Of a stretch of DNA of 64,000 nucleotides, positions 1-10,094 are shown one piece after another (position 1 is the first letter of the stretch; each line of letters opens with the position of its first letter). The stretch is taken from NCBI GenBank assembly GCA_040954595.2, contig CM082594.2, positions 4,588,001-4,652,000 on the forward strand. The letters are read 5' to 3'. A model generated the notes under the pieces. The model searched no databases. It saw nothing but the letters and a program-made list of their open reading frames with translations, and was not told the origin of the DNA. A program made the position numbers and the translations under genes. The DNA is from Balanoglossus misakiensis. Its lineage: Eukaryota; Hemichordata.

Positions 1-137
1 GTGCAACATCTGGATACTCAGTAAATGCACTTGTGCAATGCAATATACAGACATTGCATTGTACCAGCCCTTTGACACATGCGCAGAGCTATATGGCTGG
101 GACAATTTGTCACCATTAATATTTGCTACATACTTAC

Positions 138-2217
138 TTCATCCCCTCCCTTGAACTTGTGCAACTGTTGAACCGCTGTGCCACTTGCTGACATGCCCCA
201 GACATGGGCAGTAGACTGAACGCAAAGCCAATGGTCGTTGACCAAAACGTGTTGCGTTTCCTTGGATCAAAGTCGAAGCTGGTTTGTATAATTGGACAGC
301 ATTAAATTAAGTGCAAGTCACGTGGTAAAAAATTCATTCAAACGTAATTCCCAGATAGGATATGTCATACATCGCTCACAAAACAAATGCTTGAAATTTA
401 TCTCAATCATTTTTTTTTCAAATGCATGTTCTATATGTGTAATATTTCAAGATTGTGCTTTGCACGTGCTTATGACCGAAAGCAATATCAATGACAAAAA
501 GAATTCCTCGTATACTTTTACTTTTCATCATTGTGCAACAAATGTGTACACCTTCACATCGTTACAAAATATAACATTAACCAAAATTCAAAGTTTATCC
601 TTACTCCGCATATACGATCCTGCCGCCTTGGTCGGCGATTCTCCAAACGTTCTCGACTCCGCCAAGCAACAGACACCCTTTGACGACTATGGCTATCGTT
701 CCAAAATACATCAGAGTGATCTGAATGACGTCAGTCCATATCACAGCCTTCATGCCACCCTGTTGATCAGTGTCAAAGGTTGTTGTGTAGTGCAAATTAA
801 TTACAATATACAAAGCAGACGATATATTCAATGACGAGCTTAGGTTTTTTAAATGACGAAGCTACGTATGGATGGTGAAAACTCGTTTTATTTTGCCCGT
901 GTTGTTCGTTACTCAAATTTAAAGGCGGGGCCCTGCACATATGCGGCATTACAGAATCTGTTTGTAAACACACCATCGACATTGTTCCCACCGTTCAAAT
1001 ATATGCTATATCAAAGTAATTTGAAAATGTGCCTTGCTTCCCAGGATGTACAGTGTAGTGCAAAGAAACAACCACATTGTTTGCTGTGATGGACTTTCCA
1101 GCAGCCTAGGTTCACTTGGTAGCAACTGTGTTGTAAACCACCCGTCTGCGCAACCGCAGTCGGGACGACTCCCACCCTTTAAAGCTACCATAATGAACAA
1201 CCCTCCTCTTCATAAATTGCCCCAGAAACTGGTAAGTAGCACTTACCAGCGATGTATAAAATGTACAGACTAAACCAACGGTCAGGACAGAGGCCCAAAT
1301 ACTGAGTCCCGTAACTGCATTCAGAGCCAGCGAAGGTGCATAAATTACGACGGCTAGATACAGTACCTGGAAGAACGAACGAAATATTCCCCGATGAAAA
1401 TTAGGCTTTCATTCAATGTACATACATGCAGTATACATGCGAGCAATTATTCATTCTTTGGATAGGTTGGAATTTAATGTACGTTGATGTTCTCTTACCT
1501 TGAACAGTATGTACAGCGCCGTAGAAATGAGACGAATTGATCGGCAAAATCGTAACTCCATGTACTGCGAAAAAAATCAGTTGTAGATGCTGTCAGTGAT
1601 GATATTAATGTATTTCCATTTGGAATAGTTTCACACACAATCTAAAACTGAACTGTCCAAATCAATTGCAAATATACTTAATGCAGATTCTACGTGTATC
1701 TTGCAAATTATTGTACACCTTGGCAGATTTGGTAGTGTCAGACAAGTGCACTCTACTAAAAGGACCCGGATTGCAGGAGACCTCAATTGTTTTAACCACT
1801 CCCTAAATCGACTGGCCATCCCTGAAATCTTTACGTCACTTTATAAAGCTAGCGCTGAAAATTACTCACCTCATATATGCTAGTTATGCCTAAACTGTAG
1901 AACACCGGAAGGTAGAAGTGGGCCGCTAAAATTGTCAATAGGGAAAACCCAACAATTGTCCACGCAAATTCACTTGAGTAGAAGTACACCTCAGCCCCGG
2001 ACCCTAGTGTCCCGATCGAAGAAAATGCGCTGGCTGTGATAGACGCGGCAACGGGCAGATAGTGCATTCTCCGATTTGCCAACAGATACTCTTCGGCTGT
2101 GCTCTGCTTGTTGCCCGTGCATCCATGGTAAATGCCCACGCTTGCGCACAGCAAGAGGACAGCGGCTAGAATGACGTAATCGATCGCAGAAATTGCGTGT
2201 TGAACTGCCACGTCCAT
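138..2217 (-). CDS. Sodium-coupled monocarboxylate transporter-like gene, copy A (5' part, 5 exons)
   Basis: Seen: five exons on the minus strand join in phase. They are 2217-1870 (116 codons), 1564-1499, 1366-1247, 759-605 and 278-138. Each has an AG acceptor and a GT donor (GTGAGT, GTAAGA, GTAAGT, GTAAGG, GTAAGT). The product starts [14 protein letters not shown] and carries GITSIYEYMELRF and [13 protein letters not shown], both typical of SLC5A8/SLC5A12-type sodium:solute symporters. Known: this family moves lactate, pyruvate, short-chain fatty acids and similar anions with Na+ across the plasma membrane through about 13 helices. Exons 6 onward lie beyond the left edge, so the gene is partial here by truncation of the window. 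The start is chosen at 2217 because an acceptor-like CTGACAG lies 4 bases upstream (exon begin 2221), as in copy B, implying a non-coding first exon. The upstream in-frame ATG at 2340 would then be intronic. The exact substrate cannot be told from sequence. Confidence 0.85.
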
Positions 2218-3795
2218 CGTTCTGTCAGAGGGGAAATGATAACATGAGTGCCATGGACAAGGCAATTTTGTGACGAGATCCAATGCCGGCCGCCGTCCAT
2301 GCAGAGTCATTGCTGAGACATGCCTAACGGATTCTTTCACAAAGCTCAGCTTGCGAAATCACAGTTCCGTACCGCCGGATATATGAAAACAATATAAGTA
2401 CATGTATTCTAATTTCTGTAATTAATCGTTCTTTTGACTATCTAGACAAAACATTGTATCCTAAAACGATTGACGGCCTGTGGAAAACACAAACTTATAA
2501 ATGTATGGTTTACGAGGTTCGCATCGGCAAAAAATATTTTCATCCAAACTGTTGATGAGGGGGGGGGGGCTTTAAAACTGTGTTGTCACATACCTACCAC
2601 GCAGCCTCATTTATGCAAAATCAACGCTAAAAATAGTTTCGGTCAGAGCTCGACGGCCCTTTTGTTACTTCTTGCAACCAAGCGACTCTTTACCTGTCCG
2701 TTTCGCTTGACCCTCGTAAAGGCCGGCCACGGTCACGGTGCCTTGGCACCGAGGTATTTTCTTGGAAGGAACGGTGCCTAGTTTTCAGAAAAACCTCTAG
2801 TCCTTGAAGTCGCCCCACTTACTATTGTGTTGTTGTTTTTAAAACCATTCCGAAAAACATGCGGAGTCGCGTACCCTGTTACATTCGGGGGAAGGTCGAC
2901 ACCTCATTACATGTATAAGCAAAGGCCACGTGATGACCACGTGATTGTAAAGCATTGTATAGCAATCGGTCGAGTTGTTCAGTAGAAATTAACCGAACTG
3001 GCTCCCGTATTAAAATTTACATAAAACCCAAAATACGGGCAATTGTCTTCTTGCGGTGGTTGATCATAAAATTCAGCAGACCTGCACAGAACATTTTAAA
3101 TTACAAATGTATGTCCTATTTTCTTAGCAATTTTTAGATACTGCGCAAAATTTGCAAACTATTCTTAGACATACAAACCACACCCACCAGAATGGAATGA
3201 AATCTAGGTTTTCCAATGGCAATGGTATAAACAAAAGTTGCGTGACATTTGGCTCTGCGGTTTTCTAGTATCCGTGGAACGAATACAGAAGATTACAGTT
3301 AGACTGGTAGACATACATGTAAGGGAAAGAGAAAGAGAGAGTACTTCGAACTCCAATTGAACAATCTGCTATCGCCAAACAGCGTTGTATACATTCCAAC
3401 AAAATTTAATCCAGTAGTATCGACCGAAACTTTCGTTCTGTGCACTGAAACACAGCTCCACAGACACCAAACTCTGTCAAGCGTGTTAAAAAACAGGACC
3501 CTGGACCTAACCAGGGCTCGTTTCGAACTCACCAAAGTTAACCTGACCACTGTCTTCCAAGTTGGGTCCGAAGAAAAGTTCTCAAACCGCGTTAAATGCC
3601 GACACAAATCTCCCTATGAGACTGCTGGAAGGAAGTCGTTTTGAATGTGACAGTTTTCAACCGAGCCAATATGGCGATACTAAGTTATTTTCGCCCTGCC
3701 CTTCGAGTAGTGCCGCTATTTCGAGTATGTTAAAATTAGGTTGATCACCTGTCTCTCAGAAAATACGGCATCTGACCTCTAAACGAAAGTCACGA

Positions 3796-3808
3796 TGACC
3801 TGAGGTCA
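3796..3808. promoter_or_regulatory. Palindromic nuclear-receptor-like site upstream of copy A
   Basis: The sequence TGACCTGAGGTCA is a perfect inverted pair of AGGTCA-type half sites around one base. The paralogous upstream DNA of copy B has TGACCTGAGGTTA at 11190-11202. Retention in both copies in otherwise diverged DNA suggests function, but this is inference. Confidence 0.35.
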
Positions 3809-4020
3809 GCACGGGCCAGCATGTAATTCAAGATGCGTTTGGACAGAGGCCAAAAGTGGCATCCATCATCGACTGTGGGAGGGGTTCGGCCAAAACAGAC
3901 CAAAAGGGTCGGTGCGACTGATCACAAATTAATTACACTCCTGTACATTATAACATATACCCTAGGAGATAGATGCCTTGGTCGACACATAGACAGATGA
4001 TTTGGCTGCATAATGATTGA

Positions 4021-4047
4021 TGGGTTGGTTGGTGGGTTGGTTGGTTG
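4021..4047. repeat. (TTGG)n simple repeat
   Basis: Direct reading shows imperfect TGGGTTGGTTGG units over about 27 bases. Confidence 0.85.
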
Positions 4048-4763
4048 ACAGTGTTTAGTTGGCTGGTAATCGTGTAGAGTCCCCCTTTTGATGGTCATTA
4101 GAATTCCCCCGGACAATCTAATGTTTTTGTTTTCAATTATAATATATCAGTAATCTTGCCGTCAGATGTAATATTATGGATTTCCAATATTCACTGTTTG
4201 ACATCATTCTTCTTTCATGCGGGACATTTGGCTCTTTCTCCAATGGTACTGTTAATAACACACCACCGCTCGCCAAGTGTTGTTTACTCAGACGCTGCCT
4301 GTTTGGTCGACCTTTTCTACAACGCTATATAGCCCGGCCCATCCGTGCGGATCGGAGGATGTCTATGACCACTGTACTGAAACATTATTAGAATTCTCTC
4401 CACACTCTGTGTACGCTACTGATGACACGATTTTTGTTATGTACCAGACATTGTGTCATTCAGCATTTATACAAACATGTGTATTTTAAAAAGGTCAACG
4501 GACATTTTAATATGTTCTCCAAAGTTATGTTATCGGCTACATTGCTCATAGGAATTACACTCTCGATAGCAAAGGGTATACATATATTCAAATGTAATGA
4601 AAAATGGCCGTACCGATTAATTCGTAGCGTAGTATTGATATTTACTGATTTACATATGTAAGGTCTTGAAGCTTGACAATATAGAAATAGCTAAATGGTC
4701 TCTTGTGCGTGCCAGTGTCGACCAATAGTTTTTACATTTCCGTTCTACACTTTCGATTAATGA

Positions 4764-4769
4764 TTTAAT
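4764..4769 (-). promoter_or_regulatory. Candidate poly(A) signal ATTAAA for copy B
   Basis: On the minus strand ATTAAA lies 4 bases after the TAA stop of the last exon. ATTAAA is the commonest variant of AATAAA in animals. Other signals further downstream are possible. Confidence 0.35.
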
Positions 4770-4773
4770 AAAA

Positions 4774-4950
4774 TTATACCATGTCTTCTCCAGGCGCCAA
4801 ACTCTTATTTAATTCCGTGTAGTCACCTTGTTGCCTGTTGAGTTTCCGATTTTTTAGCTCAACGCTATCCTGTTCACGATCTTCATTCGAGATACATGCA
4901 GCGTCTTTGTCTTCATAGCTACACGTGGAATATTCAGCCATCTTGACATC
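4774..4950 (-). CDS. Copy B terminal coding exon (cytoplasmic tail)
   Basis: Acceptor ATCTTTCAG lies just before 4950. The reading frame is phase 0 and open for 58 codons, rich in Asp, Glu, Asn and Lys ([15 protein letters not shown]), ending in TAA at 4774-4776. It follows the phase-0 donor GAA|GTGAGA of the preceding exon at 5342. The composition is a hydrophilic cytoplasmic tail and the exon has no hydrophobic segment. The polyadenylation-type signal lies within 15 bases of the stop, giving a very short 3' UTR if that signal is used. Confidence 0.7.
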   Translation of the reverse strand, partial: DVKMAEYSTCSYEDKDAACISNEDREQDSVELKNRKLNRQQGDYTELNKSLAPGEDMV

Positions 4951-7900
4951 CTGAAAGATTTAATATGAACGATTTGGTTAACAATGTGCATATTCTTTCT
5001 GAAAGGTTCATACTTTAATATCAAACCCTTTCTAATATGAATTAAAACTTCAGATGTAACAACTATTTGTACTGTGTGTAGAGATAGTCCTGAGAAGTTT
5101 ATACACAATTATTTCTTTCAACATACAGTGAATTCCCCAAGGTCTTTACACTGGATGGTAATATTGATATATTATATGGTATTGTTGTGTTGTATTGTAA
5201 TGTAATGCATTGTTAAGCGCTGCAACATATGTACTTCTGTATATACACACAAACTTGCACTCGTCACACGCGTCTGACCGCGTTTATCGCATGTCCCAAT
5301 GTATTCATAAATCAGAGAAGAAAAATATTACAAGTTCTCACTTCCGCTTCCTGTAATGGCGGAGCGCACCATCTGGGCAGACGTTGGCAGCATTGACTGT
5401 AATATGGAGAAATCACCCGGATGTTTATATCCTGTGGTTTGGTGCATCCTGTTGGCCAAACAAAAACAATTTAAGTACTACAAGAAAACTGTGCGTTTAT
5501 GTCGACAAAACATATACATTTTTTATATCTTAAATCTAGAATTTGGTGCGACAGAAAATTTCTGACCTGTCATGTGGCCGAGCAGACGTGTGACGAAGCT
5601 GACCAGAAGTCAAACGACCAAGACGATGATGACTTCCAATAATGAGTACCACATATAAGATATGCTCGCCAACTGTACGAACCACTCTGGTCTGAAAAAA
5701 ACCGACAGTGATGTCACGTGATGGTGGATTGTTGGGTACAAGCATTATACGCTTCAGGTAAAGTTCGTTAACTTTTCTTTTGAAGCTGTTTTGTATAGTG
5801 TCTACTTGTTTTCAGTGAACAGTTCTGTCAGTGATGTGCGTATACCATAGCACAAATCGTATAATTCAAAGCACGTGTCTTATCCAATGAAAATGTGTCA
5901 TACAAACAATGTACTAGAATTCGCTAATTTTTGTTCCTTCGACTGGGGAAGTACGGGTGACGCAATGGCCGTGTTTTGAACTTGTTTTGTTTCTCTACTG
6001 GATTTAACCTTGACTTTGAGAGACATCGATTTGATGAACTGTGTGAAAAAAAACAATATCAAAGTACAAACCCTTCGCTGGATGGAAAAGATGGCGCCGC
6101 TGTTGAATTTGCTGTTGTCGAGCCTATAAGTGCGTACGTAATTGCAGTTGCCATGGTAGCGTTAAAGTCCGTCATGTTGGACACTGGGCAGCCGTCAACA
6201 TAGGTTGGAAGCGGCGGTTCCTTAGTCTTATATATGAAGGAGCCAACACTCACTGCCGCACCCACACTAATGGCACACAGCAGGCCAGAGATGGCGCCCT
6301 GCAGGAGACACTAATGGCGACCTGGTCTTATTCGATGTACCGGGTCTGAGGGTCGCTGTCACGTAGACACAATATGTGCCGACAACAATGAATATGTTAC
6401 AGTTAGCTGCCCATGTACAAGCATGGAGGGCGAGCCAAATCGTCCCAACCCCTATGCTTTGGGGGAAGAAAACAAACAACCCAATATTGCTGATACGCAC
6501 ACAGCCCACAGCAGATAGCTGGCATTTTCAAAATCATTCCTATACATGATTACACGATACGTGCCTTGGAGTTTGCGCATGGGAAAAACAGTCCCAGGGT
6601 GAAAACGCCGAGGACCGGTCCCAGAAGAACGCCAGATATACTAAAAGTCAGTTGTACCAAGGTCCCCGCTTCAGATATGAAGAACACAAAGACTATAGCC
6701 AGGAAGCCGAACATTGTCGCTGGAAGACGAAAGTTGTAAAGAGACAAATATAATTTCGTGTGTGAATAATTATATTTTTTTAATCATGAGCCAGTGGGGG
6801 AAAGGATACGATGTTGACCCACATATTGCAAAAGCAAACATAACATGCCGCTATGTCGCGAAATTACTGTATCGATATATACTCTTTTTCGTATTACCAT
6901 TTTTCAAGAATTAGTCAGTGCCAATACTAATACACTAGTACTCACACAGTGCCTTCAGAATGGCAGTTGATGTTTTTTCCGATATGTTAGCGCAGTAACT
7001 CCACGGTTTGATGAAATCTTCGTGGACGACGGCAGCCAGTGCATTCAGGCCAGAAGATAGGGTGCTGGGATATGTGAACAAGTTAACATGATTACGAACA
7101 GTTTAGGAGTGGCCAAAAGTTGAACGACTTGAAAGCAAATCTGACGTCATTACCTTAAAGCAGCACTGAATATAGAGGCAATGAACAGTCCACCAATGCC
7201 TGGAATATCACCGTAGTATTCAGCGATGAAGTATGGCAGCACCTGAACGAGAATAAGAGGCAGAAAAATCTGGTGAAAAAATCTCGCTTCCTACGGAGCC
7301 AAATTACTACAAAAACCATATCCAGTGGCCAACCTATTATTGAATGCGTCAAACACTTCAAAAGAATGAATTATAATAATTCAGAATTTAGATCGCTGTC
7401 TCTGTGTTCAGATCAAATTTTTGTCACGTGATAATGGACAGCACATAAGCAGTACTTGCATATTTACACAGAATTAGTGCACAAATTAAACTTCATTAAA
7501 CTTCAACAGGTAGACCGTTTAATAGAGAACAGTTTCTCTGTGACAGTTTATCACTCTTTTGCACATTTTCGGTCTTTAATATCAACCCGTGCGAACAGTG
7601 CATATCTGCATATTAATATTACTTGATCCGATTTTGAGATATACCCTTTGGCCAACGGGTCGCAGTGAGCGTAAACAGCAAACACAACGATTCCTCCAAA
7701 CATTGAAAGACTCAGTAAAATCCCAGAAAGGATCACACTGCAGTACATTGCTCTAGTTTTGTAATAAACAAGAAAGAAATTCAGAATGAAACAGTTATAT
7801 CTGAATCGACATCCGGACAACAGGCGCTTACAAAACGAAACGGCCATCGATGGAACACAACTCACGTGTATATACTTACTTCACCCCCTCCTTTGAACTG

Positions 7901-10090
7901 GAGCAACTGTTGAACCGTTGCGACATTTGTTGACTGGCTCCAACCGTAGGCAGTAGACTGATCGTACAGCCAATGGTCGCTGACCAAAACGTGTTGCGTT
8001 TCCTTGGATCCATGTCAAAGCTGAAGTTGAGCAGGAGTAAACGATATGCAACTCAATAATATTCACATTTAATAAGTTGAACGAACTTCATCGTGTACTA
8101 TTACTTCAAGTTTCGAACTTGTACAACGAAACTGTACACCTCCACGTCGTTACAAAATATAACATTAACCGAAATTCAAAGTTTATCCTTACTCCGCATA
8201 TACGATCCTGCCGCCTGGGTCGGCGGTTTTCCAAACGTTCTCGATTCCGCCAAGCAACAGACACCCTTTAACGACTATGGCTATCATTCCGAAATACATC
8301 AGTGTGATCTGAATGACATCCGTCCATATCACAGCCTTCATGCCACCCTGTTGATAAGTGTCAAAGGTTGTTGTGTAGTGCAAATTAATTACAATATACA
8401 AAGCAGACGATATATTCAATGACGAGCTTAGTTTTTATAATAACGAAACTAAATAAGCGTAAGTAACGATTTACTATACTTAACTATCAATCACGTGATC
8501 TGGCCATATGCCCCACGGCGTTGTCATTTTCAGATGACGGGCAAGCAATATTTCGGCATCCAGTAAACGTTTTTCCGAGTAAGCTTTTACTTTTTAAAAA
8601 TAGGCATTTTCATGCATAGCCGTGCTTCTTACCGAAAAATCGTGGTTCTTACGTTATACAGCCTACAGAGTCAAAATTTATCAAGGTTCTAGCTTACAAA
8701 GTCTTAATTTTAGTCTATGCAATGATAATTTCTCATTAAAAATTAACAATTACGCTCTGACGTAATTTGATATCGAAGAATTCATAACACTAGCAGCCTA
8801 CTTTGACTTGCCATGGCCGCGCCAGCAACTGTGTGCTATAGGACCCGTCTGCGCAACCGCAGTCGGAACGACCCCGTCCCTTTAAAGTACCACAGTAAAC
8901 AACACCCTTCTTCAGAAGCTGGTAAGTAGCACTTACCAGCGATGTATAAAATGTACAGACTAAACCAACGGTCAGGACAGAGGCCCAAATACCGAGTCCC
9001 GTAACTGCATTCAGAGCCAGCGAAGGTGCATAAATTACGACGGCTAAATACAGAAGCTGGAAGAGAAACGTGTGAATTGGTGTAAGAAGGTCTACATAAA
9101 AATACCAAACGCGTCCTGATCGTACTATTCCGGAGCCACCCCGAACAAACTGGAGAGGTTCCATGTATCAGTTTTCTAAAATTCAGATTTACTACCAAAT
9201 AGTTGAAGAGATTTCCGTGCATGTCACGATGTATATAAGTGACTTTTCATTCCGGATTTCCACACTTTTCTTTCTGGTATCATATTGAGCGTACGTCATC
9301 CAATTGCGCTATCTGCGTCATAATAATAGCAAGTTATTTGATCATTGTTTGTATATGTTGGATTATTGATCTTAAAAAAAATTCCAGTATTTTTAAGTTG
9401 CTTACCTTGTACAGTATGTAGAGCGCCGTAGATATGAGACGAATTGATCGACAAAATCGTAACTCCATATACTGAAACAAAATTGGTTGAAGATGGTGTC
9501 TATGATGTCATGGGTATTTTCATTGAAACTCAATTCAATTTTTTCAGGTGGAAGTCGTGCCCAAACACCATCAATACATGAGCGACCCTGGCTTTTGCCA
9601 GACTAGGTCCAAACCATAGAAAACAATAGGTTTAGACTGGAACATGGTGGTGAAAGGGTTAAAGTTGCCACTATACGTTACCACTCCTTAAATCGGGTGG
9701 TCCTCCCTGAAAACTGAACATCACTATATAAAGGTGGAGCGAAAACTCACTCACCTCGTATATGCTAGTGATTCCTAAACCGTAGAACACCGGAAGGTAG
9801 AAGTGGGCCGCTAATATTGTTACCAGGGAAAATCCAACAACTGTCCAAGCAAAGACACTGGAGTAGAAGTACACCTCGGCTCCGGCGCCGAGTGTCCCAA
9901 TCGAAGAAATGGCGCTGGCTGTGATAGACGCGCCAACAGGCAGAAAGTGCATTCTACGATTTGCCAACAGATATTCTTCGGCTGTGCTCTGCTTGTTGCC
10001 CGTGCATCCATGGTAGATGCCTACGCTTGCACACATCAACAGGACAGCGGCCAGAATGACGTAATCGATCGCAGAAATTGCCACGTCCAT
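4774..10090 (-). CDS. Sodium-coupled monocarboxylate transporter-like gene, copy B (13 exons, in-frame TGA)
   Basis: Seen: exons 10090-9755, 9471-9406, 9056-8937, 8347-8193, 8020-7880, 7752-7623, 7242-7154, 7064-6946, 6719-6565, 6298-6072, 5691-5567, 5448-5342 and 4950-4774 join to 1,947 nt, divisible by three, giving 648 codons plus stop. Family marks in order: GITSIYEYMELRF (about 105-117), [13 protein letters not shown] (175-187), RKRNTFW (231-237), CDPLAKGY near 300, [18 protein letters not shown] (349-366), GPVLGVF and FPCANS (about 420-436). Three N-glycosylation sequons (N478, N483, N501) lie in the loop before the last helix. The cytoplasmic tail ends D-M-V, a weak class III PDZ-type end. 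Known: SLC5A8/A12 relatives carry monocarboxylates with Na+. Odd: codon 540 is TGA (5610-5612) where relatives have Gly in the last helix, so translation would stop at 539 residues unless read through. Intron 9 has a GC donor. Exon 1 begins at 10094 after CTCACAG, so the MDVAIS start is preferred over the ATG at 10117. It is either a recent pseudogene, a null allele, a readthrough gene or a sequence error. Confidence 0.88.
5567..5691 (-). pseudogene. Copy B exon 11: last helix with in-frame TGA at 5610-5612
   Basis: Acceptor TTTTTTTCAG precedes 5691 and donor ACAG|GTCAGA follows 5567. The frame is fixed by both neighbours (phase 2 in, phase 1 out). It reads [17 protein letters not shown], then TGA, then [15 protein letters not shown]. 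Related transporters have Gly at the stop position as the helix continues into a V-S-F stretch, so a single G to T change (GGA to TGA) explains it. The two following exons stay open for 93 codons with good splice sites, so the lesion looks isolated. The next base after TGA is C, a context known to favour readthrough, but no readthrough evidence is visible. Confidence 0.75.
9551..9662. mobile_element. Truncated TTAA-type MITE end inside copy B intron 1
   Basis: The right end GGTGGTGAAAGGGTTAA (9646-9662) and internal ATAGAAAACAATAGGTTTA match the complete element at 43633-43728 and the fragment near 24776. No left TTAACCC end is visible, so only the right boundary is firm. It lies in the intron between coding exons 1 and 2 of copy B; the matching intron of copy A lacks it. 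Confidence 0.5.
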
Positions 10091-10094
10091 CGTT

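Larger units (their letters stand above)
2222..4763. other. Spacer between transporter copies A and B
   Basis: No exon with family similarity was found here. The part from about 3,350 to 3,830 is a diverged duplicate of about 10,780-11,215, the DNA upstream of copy B; both hold the shared string GCGTGTTAAAAAACA (3480 and 10889) and a palindromic TGACCT-G-AGGTCA-type site. It therefore probably carries the promoter and non-coding first exon of copy A. A (GGTT)n-like tract lies at 4021-4047. Short ORFs near 4,176-4,490 match nothing I recognise. Confidence 0.6.

Noticed and set aside
292-834. 180-codon plus-strand ORF over transporter copy A
   Set aside because: It is the antisense shadow of exon 4 and its introns; the minus strand encodes the conserved transporter frame.
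4176-4661. Overlapping short plus-strand ORFs between the transporter copies
   Set aside because: No recognisable domain, no splice-consistent exon, and no duplicate beside copy B.
5610-5612. TGA read as selenocysteine
   Set aside because: SLC5 transporters are not known selenoproteins, relatives carry Gly here, and I saw no convincing SECIS-type hairpin in the short 3' region.
6267-6509. 80-codon hydrophobic minus-strand ORF
   Set aside because: It lies in the intron between exons 9 and 10 of copy B; the flanking exons join without it and match the family.
8093-8422. 109-codon plus-strand ORF over copy B
   Set aside because: Antisense shadow of exon 4 of copy B, nearly identical to the shadow in copy A because the exons are duplicates.
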